5,381 nucleotides of DNA, taken from Bacteroidota bacterium (GTDB taxonomy: Bacteria > Bacteroidota > Bacteroidia > NS11-12g > UBA9320). Below, one piece after another: positions 1 to 5,381 of this stretch. The position numbers and the translations under genes were made by a program. The notes below the pieces were generated by a model. That model searched no databases and was not told the origin of the DNA. It saw only the letters and a program-made list of their open reading frames with translations. The DNA lies in assembly GCA_003485825.1 (NCBI GenBank), contig DNHN01000066.1:1-5381 (forward strand). Reading direction: 5' to 3'. Position 1 is the stretch's first letter. Each line of letters opens with the position of its first letter.

Positions 1-2067
1 ACAATGAACTTGAACAGTAATTACCTTACTCATGATGATGGTCTAGCAGAGACATTTGCTTTTGGCAGAAGCTCTAGGAAAGTTCCTTTTGGAGAAGCTA
101 AAGCTATACCTTTCTCACAGTACACGCAGAGTAATGGTGGAGCACAAAAAGCGCAAGACAACGCCAATGCATTTGGGAAGAATGTAGCTGCAGAAACAGC
201 TCCAAGCCTTCTCAACTCTTCTTTTACGATCAACTACGGTAATCAAATTAATAAGAAGAAAAGAACCTATGGCTATAACTTAGCTGCCGGCTACAGCAAT
301 ACATACAAATATTATGACAATGCGATTTATCAGTCTTATATTAAAGATGCAGACATAACGCAGAACGAATTGATACTGGCTGAAAAAAATAACGGTAGTA
401 TAGGAGAGAATGAAGTGCTTTGGAGTGCATTGGCTAATGGATCCTACAAGCGAGGTAGACACAGTCTTAGTCTTACGGCATTTCATACACAAAATGGGGT
501 GAAAAAATCTTCTCAGCTGATTTATGAGAACGTAGCGAATCCGTTTGGAGATGCTGGTGCTATGCTAGATAAAGATGTATTGTATTATAATCAGCGTACC
601 TTGAGTAGTCTGTTAATAGAGCACACGCTAAAAAATGATTCAGGATGGTCAATTACTTCCAAAGTCTCACCCAGTATATCCAGTAATAATGAGCCAGATA
701 TGCGTATTACGGCTATTTCTTTTGATGAGAATGGAGACTATAGATTTAACGTAGGGGCAGGTTCTGAGGTTACTAGACTATACAGAAGCTTGACAGAACT
801 AAACTTGAATGCAAAAGTAGATGCGGAGCGAACGCTTCCTCTCAGCAGAAAACGTGAGACAAAACTCAAATTTGGTGTGGCTAACAATATAAAGAGTAGG
901 GAATTTGGTGTATTCCAATACAACTTCCTACCAGTAGGCAGTTTTAGTCTGAATGGAGACCCAAATCAGATAATGGAAGACTATCTGTTTGACGCTTCAA
1001 AAGGGGAAGGGTTTACCTTGTTTGGAGAGCCGATTAAATCGAACGAATATAACGCTACACTTAATGTGGCAGCAGCATATGCGATGAATGAATATCCTGT
1101 AAGCAGTCGATTAACAGCAGTATATGGTGTGCGCGTAGAGAAAGCAGATATGTACTACACTGGAGAGAATACCAATAATGAGTCGTATATCAATGAGAAA
1201 GTGCTCAATGAACTCAATATATTGCCATCCGTAAACTTAGTTTTTCGTGCTACCTCAGATATCAATGTTCGTGTAGCGGGTACCCGCACTGTAGCCCGTC
1301 CTTCATTTAAGGAGAAGTCACTCGCGCAGATTCTAGACCCTATCTCTGGACGTACGTTTATAGGTAACCTAGAATTAGAGCAGACTGAGGTGACTAATCT
1401 TGACCTCCGTTTTGAGAAATTTATGAAGCGAGGCGAATTAATTTCGGTAAGTGGATTCTATAAAAACTTTACTAATCCTATAGAAATAGTAGTCTATAAG
1501 CCAGAGACTCCAACCAACTTTACCCCTAGAAATGCGGTAAGTGCGAATATTTTCGGAGCAGAATTTGAGTTGAAGAAATCGCTACAGCCGATAGGGTTAG
1601 AAAACTTCTTCGTAGCTACTAATTTATCTTACATCCTCTCTCAAGTGCAGATGACTGAGCAAGAGATACTGGGTAAGACCAATGAAGCACGTTTAGGGCA
1701 AGAGATAGGAGAGACTAGAGAGATGCAAGGACAGGCTCCGTACATCATTAACTTTGGACTGAACTATGAGAAGAAGGCGGAGGGTATAAATGCCAACCTG
1801 TCTTATAATGTACAAGGACCTAAACTAGCTATCGTAGGTATCGGACGTTTACCGGACGTATACACCGAGTCATTTCATAGCCTCAACTTTAAGGCAAGCT
1901 ATAGCTTTCTTAAAGAGGATAAAGCTCAGCTAAGTTTATCGGTAGACAATATACTAGCGGACGATAATTTGCAAGTGTACAGAGGTTTCCAAGCACAGGA
2001 CCAAATCTTCACACAACTGCTCCCACAGCGAACCTTTAAAGTAGGGTTTAGCTACAAGATTAAGTAA
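1..2067 (+). CDS. TonB-dependent outer-membrane receptor, C-terminal part (5' end outside window)
   Basis: This is most of the beta-barrel of a TonB-dependent receptor, which imports a ligand across the outer membrane using energy passed on by TonB/ExbB/ExbD. The frame is open to the left edge (the first codon, ACA, is in frame), so the ATG at 4 is probably an internal Met. The signal peptide, the carboxypeptidase-like N-terminal domain usual in Bacteroidota, and most of the plug should lie upstream, perhaps 200-330 residues (inference). Counting from that Met, the protein shows alternating amphipathic strands throughout. It has a family-typical motif TRTVARPSF at about 427-435, then GNLELEQTE at about 455-463, LDLRFEKF, and a GFYKNFTNPIEI strand at about 484-495. 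It ends in RTFKVGFSYKIK, a final barrel strand with Lys rather than the usual aromatic residue last. The substrate cannot be read from the sequence. No frameshift or stop is seen. A terminator follows 37 bases after the stop, so this is the last gene of its transcript. Confidence 0.92.
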   Translation, partial: TMNLNSNYLTHDDGLAETFAFGRSSRKVPFGEAKAIPFSQYTQSNGGAQKAQDNANAFGKNVAAETAPSLLNSSFTINYGNQINKKKRTYGYNLAAGYSNTYKYYDNAIYQSYIKDADITQNELILAEKNNGSIGENEVLWSALANGSYKRGRHSLSLTAFHTQNGVKKSSQLIYENVANPFGDAGAMLDKDVLYYNQRTLSSLLIEHTLKNDSGWSITSKVSPSISSNNEPDMRITAISFDENGDYRFNVGAGSEVTRLYRSLTELNLNAKVDAERTLPLSRKRETKLKFGVANNIKSREFGVFQYNFLPVGSFSLNGDPNQIMEDYLFDASKGEGFTLFGEPIKSNEYNATLNVAAAYAMNEYPVSSRLTAVYGVRVEKADMYYTGENTNNESYINEKVLNELNILPSVNLVFRATSDINVRVAGTRTVARPSFKEKSLAQILDPISGRTFIGNLELEQTEVTNLDLRFEKFMKRGELISVSGFYKNFTNPIEIVVYKPETPTNFTPRNAVSANIFGAEFELKKSLQPIGLENFFVATNLSYILSQVQMTEQEILGKTNEARLGQEIGETREMQGQAPYIINFGLNYEKKAEGINANLSYNVQGPKLAIVGIGRLPDVYTESFHSLNFKASYSFLKEDKAQLSLSVDNILADDNLQVYRGFQAQDQIFTQLLPQRTFKVGFSYKIK

Positions 2068-2070
2068 ATG

Positions 2071-2100
2071 TTACTACGAAAATAGGTGTAGTAACTACAC
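2071..2100 (+). other. Overlapping inverted repeats after the receptor stop codon
   Basis: Two hairpins that cannot form together share bases just after the receptor gene. One pairs TTACTAC (2071-2077) with GTAGTAA (2088-2094) around a 10-base loop. The other is the near-perfect palindrome GTGTAGTAACTACAC (2086-2100), which would fold with a 3-base loop. Both are short and A/T-rich. They may simply protect the mRNA 3' end or mean nothing; no protein-binding site is recognised. Confidence 0.35.
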
Positions 2101-2104
2101 TGGT

Positions 2105-2138
2105 AAAGCCTTGATGTCATTGATGTCAAGGCTTTTTT
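2105..2138 (+). terminator. Rho-independent terminator of the receptor gene
   Basis: A perfect 10-bp stem, AAAGCCTTGA (2105-2114) with TCAAGGCTTT (2126-2135), encloses an 11-base loop and runs into six T residues (2133-2138). It lies 37 bases after the receptor stop codon, the expected place and orientation. On the opposite strand the stem is followed only by TTT and then ACC, so it would be a poor terminator for the converging operon. Confidence 0.88.
2111..2128 (+). repeat. Perfect tandem 9-bp repeat inside the terminator hairpin
   Basis: TTGATGTCA occurs twice in direct succession (2111-2119 and 2120-2128). Because TGA and TCA at the ends of each unit are complementary, the two units supply part of both stem arms as well as the whole loop of the terminator. 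The hairpin may have grown by duplication of a 9-bp unit (inference). Confidence 0.8.
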
Positions 2139-2231
2139 ATGCCCAGTGATTTTATATGAACGTAATGCTACTCTAACAATTTGGTGAAGTTGATATAGGG
2201 TAAACTTAAGATTAGTATTTGATTTAGGTAA

Positions 2232-2249
2232 TGGTGTCAGAGCTTTTTT
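2232..2249 (+). repeat. Degenerate copy of the terminator 3' half
   Basis: TGGTGTCAGAGCTTTTTT (2232-2249) matches TGATGTCAAGGCTTTTTT at 2121-2138, the right arm and T-tract of the terminator, at 15 of 18 positions without gaps. No matching left arm is found upstream, so this copy should not terminate transcription by itself. It may be a decayed duplicate, or chance similarity helped by the shared T run. Confidence 0.35.
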
Positions 2250-2256
2250 GCATCAG

Positions 2257-2286
2257 AAATAAAATATAACAACTAAATCACTTTAG
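2257..2286 (-). terminator. Weak candidate terminator of the argS operon
   Basis: Read on the - strand, CTAAA-GTGA-TTTAG (2286 to 2273) forms a 5-bp stem with a 4-base loop, followed by a T-rich tract (TTGTTATATTTTATTT). It begins about ten bases after the stop of the last gene on that strand, which is the right place. The stem is short and holds a single G-C pair, so it is a poor intrinsic terminator. Transcripts may instead run on or end by another route. Confidence 0.25.
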
Positions 2287-2295
2287 CACATGAAA

Positions 2296-2454
2296 CTAAA
2301 AGCATGAGACTCGTCTACAATACTCAAAGAAAAAAGTGACTAAACCATATAGCATAAGTGCGAAATATAGTCCAAGAATAAGGCCAATGAGCATCTGCAG
2401 CTTCGATAGGCTGAGATGGTGCTGTGGTTTAAGAAATCCTTTTTTTAACGTCAA
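2296..2454 (-). CDS. Small single-pass membrane protein, 52 residues, function unknown
   Basis: I do not recognise this gene. The frame reads from a TTG at 2454-2452 to a TAG at 2298-2296. The N-terminus is basic and polar (MTLKKGFLKPQHHLSLSKLQ), followed by a strongly hydrophobic stretch of about 23 residues (roughly 21-43, MLIGLILGLYFALMLYGLV then TFFF). A short tail, EYCRRVSCF, carries two Cys and two Arg. This is the profile of a small inner-membrane protein. It starts 5 bases after the stop of the 122-residue gene, which suggests it is the last gene of the argS operon. No ATG exists before the one at 2394, which would give only 32 residues, nearly all hydrophobic; the basic leader makes TTG the better start. 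A run of seven A (2446 to 2440 on this strand) lies near the start and could be a slippage spot. The hydrophobic pattern and operon position support a real gene, but conservation is untested. Confidence 0.55.
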   Translation of the reverse strand: MTLKKGFLKPQHHLSLSKLQMLIGLILGLYFALMLYGLVTFFFEYCRRVSCF

Positions 2455-2459
2455 ATGAT

Positions 2460-2828
2460 TTAGTCTATTTCAAACTCATCTATAAACCTAAACTCGTGGA
2501 AGTTAGCTGCTAAAAATTGCGCTACTTCAGATTCTAAAGGACGATTCTTAGAAGTACTATCATACCCAAAATAGAGCCGTTGGTGCCACACGATTAACGA
2601 ATATTTAGTCTTGTCAATTTGACAATCAAACTGCTGCTCTATAGCCTGTTCCATATCAGAAAGCTGGCGACCCAGACTTTGGTTGGCTGGATGTGTTGTG
2701 ATGAAATAGTTTGTGGCTGCCAATGCACATATAAATAGGATAACAATTCTACTTCTGATCTTCCAAAGATAAGAAGTAATCTTAAATCCTAAGTCAAAAA
2801 GAATCTTACATCCTGTCTGGCACTCCAA
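2460..2828 (-). CDS. Membrane-anchored protein with extracytoplasmic domain, 122 residues, function unknown
   Basis: I do not recognise this family. The chain has a basic stretch (KIRSR, about 23-27), one hydrophobic segment (about 28-45, IVILFICALAATNYFITT), then a polar domain of about 75 residues with an acidic end (EFRFIDEFEID). By the positive-inside rule the N-terminus is cytoplasmic and the polar domain faces the periplasm. There is no lipobox. The domain holds one Cys (about 69) and several aromatics (YSLIVWHQRLYFGY, about 76-89), which could form a small beta sheet. The frame overlaps the end of argS by 23 bases. TTG at 2828-2826 is chosen because the frame is closed by TAA at 2855-2853 and the next conventional start (TTG, residue 36) would cut into the membrane segment. 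It lies between argS and the 52-residue gene and is probably translated by coupling to argS. Confidence 0.75.
   Translation of the reverse strand: MECQTGCKILFDLGFKITSYLWKIRSRIVILFICALAATNYFITTHPANQSLGRQLSDMEQAIEQQFDCQIDKTKYSLIVWHQRLYFGYDSTSKNRPLESEVAQFLAANFHEFRFIDEFEID
2764..2797 (-). promoter_or_regulatory. Possible Bacteroidota-type promoter inside the 122-residue gene
   Basis: On the - strand, TATCTTTG (2771 to 2764) fits the Bacteroidota -7 consensus TAnnTTTG, and a TTG (2797 to 2795, within TTTTTG) lies 23 bases upstream as a possible -33 element. If used, it would start transcripts within the 122-residue gene and could give the 52-residue gene its own transcription. A six-base consensus is expected by chance a few times in a window this size, so the call is weak. 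Confidence 0.2.
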
Positions 2829-4677
2829 TACCCAGTAGATTAAAACCGTGCTTTATTGTTTCGCCTGCAGTTTTAGATAAGGCAAGTCTGAATCCACGCA
2901 CGTTTTCATCTTCTGCTCCGAGTATGATATGTTCATGGTAAAATTTATTGAATGCCTTCGCTAGGTCATATACAGCATTGGCTACCTCACTAGGATTGTA
3001 ATTCGTTCCTGCTGCATGTACCGCTTCAGGATAGCTATTCATCAGTACGATGAGGTCTTTTTCCTCTGGAGCCAGTTCCGCTGGTAGTGTAAATGCTATG
3101 CTTTTTCCTGTTTCATCTGCTGCGCGTAGTATAGAATTGATACGCGTGCAAGTATACTGGATAAATGGGGCTGTATTTCCTTGGAAATCAATGGATTCCT
3201 TAGGGTCGTATAACATACGTTTTTTAGCATCTACTTTAAGCAAATAATATTTGAGTGCACCCATGCCCAGTGTTTCATAGAGGTCGGCTAATTGCTCAGC
3301 AGACATTCCTTCTGTTTTGCCCAGCTCTTCCGTTTGTTTTTTAGCCGTAGCTACTACCTCGTCCATCAGTTCGTCAGCGTCTACTACGGTACCTTCACGA
3401 CTCTTCATCTTACCTTCTGGCAAGTCTACCATTCCGTAGCTTAAGTGGTAGAGCCCATCCGCATACGGTTTGTTGAGCTTTTTTAGAATGAGTTGGAGTA
3501 CCTTGAAATGGTAGTCTTGCTCATTTCCTACTACATAGATGAATTTATCCATCTTAAAGTCTGAGTACTTCAGATCAGCAGTTCCTATATCTTGAGTGAT
3601 GTATACAGAAGTTCCATCTGCACGTTGCACTATTTTTTCGTCTAGTCCATCTGCGGTGAGATCTACCCACACACTGCCATCGGCTTTCTGGTAAAAAGCG
3701 TCAGTTGCTAAACCTTCTTGCACCATCGCTTTGCCAAGTAAATACGTGTCAGACTCGTAGTATATTTTATCAAATGCAATACCGAGTCGATCATACGTTA
3801 CATCAAAACCGTCGTATACCCAGCCATTCATCTTCTTCCAAAGCGCAATGACTTCTTCGTCACCCTCTTCCCATTTTTGAAGAATTATTTTTACTGCTGC
3901 ACCTATCAAGCTGTGATTATTGAAGTAGGTGTTCTTATAATCAGACTTGAAGGCTTTGGCTAAGTCCGTCCCTTCCTTAATGTGTTTTTTTGCTTCGTTA
4001 GAGGCTTTAAATACTTCCAATTGAGCTAGGCCTTCTGAACTACTTAACCACTCCGCATATTCTGCCTGAAACTTCTTTTCAAACTCCACATAGTATTTGC
4101 CTACCAAGTGGTCCCCTTTTATACCAGAACTGTCAGGTGTTTCCTCATTTCCCCATCGTTGCCAGGCGAGCATACTTTTACAGATATGGATACCACGGTC
4201 ATTGACTAGGTTATTTTTGACTACATCATAGCCATTGGCAAGCATAATCTCGCTATAGCTATGTCCTAAAACTACATTTCTGACATGCCCTAGGTGAAGC
4301 GGTTTATTGGTGTTGGGTGAGGCGTATTCTACTACCACTTTTTGGCCTTTACCAATGTTCGGTATGCGCACACCTTTGCTCGATAGATTTTCAGCTACAG
4401 TAAGCCAGTAAGCATCGCTCAGCTCGAGGTTTAGAAATCCTTTAACTACATTGTATCCTTCTACCTCAGCCACCTCTTTCTTGAGGTATTCACCAATTTC
4501 TGATGCCGTATCTTCTGGCCTTTTACGGCTAGCTCGTAGAAATGGGAATACCACAAAAGTATAGTCGCCAGCAAAGTTGGCATTGGTTTTTTCAAAACTG
4601 ATTTCAGCATCTTGCACGTCATACAGTGCGACTAAAGCTTCGTTTACTTTAGCAGTGAGTGCGGTAAGTATATTCAT
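2806..4677 (-). CDS. argS: Arginyl-tRNA synthetase
   Basis: This cytoplasmic class I synthetase joins arginine to tRNA-Arg using ATP. The 623 residues show the expected order. An N-terminal tRNA-binding (Add-1) domain covers about 1-105. The catalytic domain follows, with SPNTNKPLHLGHVRN (120-134), in which HLGH is the HIGH signature, then NDRGIHICKSM (159-169), DGTSVYITQDIGTA (354-367) and GNEQDYHFKVLQ (384-395). EGKMKSREG (421-429) is the KMSKS-equivalent loop. The C-terminal DALR-type anticodon-binding domain begins near 500, with YTCTRINSILR at 508-518, and ends in the usual LGIGVPDRM. At 623 residues it is longer than the roughly 580-600 common in bacteria; the extra length seems to sit near 205-262, before KWEEGDEEVIALWKKMNGW. 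The ATG shares its A with the stop of the upstream dehydrogenase (TAATG). An A-rich stretch (ATAAAAAAG) lies just upstream, as is common for Bacteroidota starts. All signature residues look intact. Confidence 0.97.
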   Translation of the reverse strand: MNILTALTAKVNEALVALYDVQDAEISFEKTNANFAGDYTFVVFPFLRASRKRPEDTASEIGEYLKKEVAEVEGYNVVKGFLNLELSDAYWLTVAENLSSKGVRIPNIGKGQKVVVEYASPNTNKPLHLGHVRNVVLGHSYSEIMLANGYDVVKNNLVNDRGIHICKSMLAWQRWGNEETPDSSGIKGDHLVGKYYVEFEKKFQAEYAEWLSSSEGLAQLEVFKASNEAKKHIKEGTDLAKAFKSDYKNTYFNNHSLIGAAVKIILQKWEEGDEEVIALWKKMNGWVYDGFDVTYDRLGIAFDKIYYESDTYLLGKAMVQEGLATDAFYQKADGSVWVDLTADGLDEKIVQRADGTSVYITQDIGTADLKYSDFKMDKFIYVVGNEQDYHFKVLQLILKKLNKPYADGLYHLSYGMVDLPEGKMKSREGTVVDADELMDEVVATAKKQTEELGKTEGMSAEQLADLYETLGMGALKYYLLKVDAKKRMLYDPKESIDFQGNTAPFIQYTCTRINSILRAADETGKSIAFTLPAELAPEEKDLIVLMNSYPEAVHAAGTNYNPSEVANAVYDLAKAFNKFYHEHIILGAEDENVRGFRLALSKTAGETIKHGFNLLGIGVPDRM

Positions 4678-4679
4678 TA
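4675..4679 (-). promoter_or_regulatory. TAATG stop/start overlap coupling the dehydrogenase gene to argS
   Basis: On the - strand the TAA stop of the dehydrogenase (4679 to 4677) and the ATG of argS (4677 to 4675) share one A. Such overlaps usually mean that ribosomes ending the first gene restart on the second. With no Shine-Dalgarno sequence in front of argS, this junction probably affects argS expression (inference), though a promoter inside the dehydrogenase gene cannot be excluded. Confidence 0.8.
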
Positions 4680-5381
4680 CTTTTTTATAGGTGAATTGGG
4701 TTCGGCGGCAATTACTTTATGTATTCTTCGCTCTACGAATCGTGGGAAAAACTTATTCATCCAGTAGATGGCTTTTCCTTGCTTATTCGTGAGCATAAAA
4801 TCTTTTCTATCACGGATGGCTTGCAGTATATCCAAAGCTACCGATTCTGCAGTGTCCATTTTACTCTCGTCTCCGGGAGTATCTGCTTGAGCGGTTCCGT
4901 CCGCTTTTCTAGCATTGAATCGGATATTACTCGCGGTGAATCCAGGACAAGCTATAAGCGTATGTAATCCCCTGCTCATATATTCCATTCGGATACTCTC
5001 AAAGAGTCCATTCATAGCAAATTTAGAAGCAGCATATCCTGTGCGGCCAGGGAGGCCTTTGAAACCGGTAACAGAGGATACCGCTACCAGACTTCCTTTA
5101 GTCTCTAGTAAATAAGGGATAGCAGCCTGACTGCAATATGCAGCTCCCCATAAGTTTACATCCATAATCTCACGGAGTACTTTAGTCTCTACTTCATCAA
5201 AAGGTGCACGCATACTAATGCCCGCATTATTGATAAGGACGTCTATACTGCCCAGTTCTCGTTTCGCAGTTACTATAAGATTTTTGCACTGAGACTCGCT
5301 AGTGACATCCGTGGGTATGGTGATTATTTTTACAGCGTACGACGAGAGACTACTCTTTAGTGCTTCTAATTTATCGTGGCT
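4677..5381 (-). CDS. Short-chain dehydrogenase/reductase (SDR), N-terminus outside window
   Basis: This is an NAD(P)-dependent oxidoreductase of the classical SDR family with a Rossmann fold; the substrate is unknown. The frame is open to the right edge and gives 234 residues, so about 30-40 residues are missing, including the TGxxxGIG cofactor motif. Cofactor preference therefore cannot be judged. In window numbering (residue 1 at 5381), PTDVT at 23-27 is the adenine-ring motif, NNAG is at 51-54, the active-site Asn in DVNLWG is 76, catalytic Ser in AVSSVTG is 103, and YAASK places Tyr at 116 and Lys at 120; PGF follows at 146-148. An internal ATG at 5213 comes after NNAG and cannot be the real start. 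The C-terminal part has an amphipathic aromatic/basic stretch (IYWMNKFFPRFVERRIHK, about 205-222) suggestive of membrane association, as in the DHRS7-like branch (inference). It is the first gene seen on this strand, and its stop overlaps the argS start. Confidence 0.93.
   Translation of the reverse strand, partial: SHDKLEALKSSLSSYAVKIITIPTDVTSESQCKNLIVTAKRELGSIDVLINNAGISMRAPFDEVETKVLREIMDVNLWGAAYCSQAAIPYLLETKGSLVAVSSVTGFKGLPGRTGYAASKFAMNGLFESIRMEYMSRGLHTLIACPGFTASNIRFNARKADGTAQADTPGDESKMDTAESVALDILQAIRDRKDFMLTNKQGKAIYWMNKFFPRFVERRIHKVIAAEPNSPIKK

Larger units (their letters stand above)
2139..2295. other. Non-coding strip between converging genes
   Basis: Neither strand holds an open frame longer than about ten codons between the receptor terminator and the end of the small membrane protein gene. 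The strip is A/T-rich. The only structures seen are the degenerate terminator-like copy at 2232-2249 and a weak hairpin at 2273-2286, each listed separately. No promoter, tRNA or known RNA motif is recognised. Confidence 0.6.

Noticed and set aside
4..6. ATG at 4 as the true start of the receptor gene.
   Set aside because: The frame is open to the edge, and the protein from this Met lacks a signal peptide, the N-terminal domain and most of the plug, all expected upstream.
30..923. Several - strand open frames within the receptor region.
   Set aside because: They are antisense to the continuous receptor frame and contain no convincing protein features.
2190..2221. TTG plus AGTATTTG resembling a + strand promoter for a small RNA.
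   Set aside because: The -7 element lacks the TA at the right spacing (AGTATTTG, not TAnnTTTG), and no + strand gene or RNA structure lies downstream.
2392..2418. Imperfect inverted repeat (CATCT-g-CAGC pairing with GCTG-AGATG) that could be an RNA hairpin or terminator.
   Set aside because: It is not followed by a T-tract on either strand and falls inside the predicted 52-residue membrane protein gene, so coding constraint or chance explains it better.
2427..2446. Weak stem GGTTT/AAATCC followed by seven T on the + strand, as a second terminator.
   Set aside because: The stem is only about five pairs with a bulge, no + strand gene ends nearby, and the T run is the Lys-Lys codons of the 52-residue gene read on the other strand.
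3050..3247. Open frame on the + strand antisense to argS.
   Set aside because: It lies wholly inside a well-supported argS on the other strand and has no domain-like features.
4719..5115. Two overlapping open frames on the + strand opposite the dehydrogenase gene.
   Set aside because: They are antisense to a gene with clear SDR motifs, overlap each other, and show no recognisable protein features.

Overview
The window most likely comes from a member of the Bacteroidota. Three things point there: a large outer-membrane receptor of the type abundant in that phylum (barrel with an ARPSF-like motif and a GNLELEQTE-like motif), an arginyl-tRNA synthetase with Bacteroidota-like wording (SPNTNKPLHLGHVRN, DLPEGKMKSREG), and A/T-rich gene starts without clear Shine-Dalgarno sequences. 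The class is uncertain; the synthetase feels closer to Saprospiria or Cytophagia than to Bacteroides, but this is an impression from memory.

Layout. The left part (1-2067, + strand) is the C-terminal two thirds or so of a TonB-dependent receptor whose start lies off the left edge. It is followed by a strong intrinsic terminator (2105-2138) and a short non-coding strip (to about 2295). Everything to the right is on the - strand and looks like one operon, transcribed from right to left: a short-chain dehydrogenase/reductase (start off the right edge), argS, a 122-residue single-pass membrane protein, and a 52-residue small membrane protein. The two gene blocks converge on the strip at 2068-2295.

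The - strand genes are packed tightly. The dehydrogenase stop and the argS start share one base (TAATG). The 122-residue frame begins 23 bases before argS ends, and the 52-residue frame begins 5 bases after the 122-residue frame ends. Both small genes seem to use TTG starts. The packing implies co-transcription and probably translational coupling, but not a shared pathway: argS is a housekeeping gene, and no direct link of the others to tRNA charging can be seen.

I found no mobile element, CRISPR array, tRNA, rRNA or clear riboswitch, and no evidence for a wholly new system. The most worthwhile items are the two unassigned small membrane proteins behind argS, an apparent insertion in the arginyl-tRNA synthetase, and the repeat-built terminator with a degenerate partial copy downstream.
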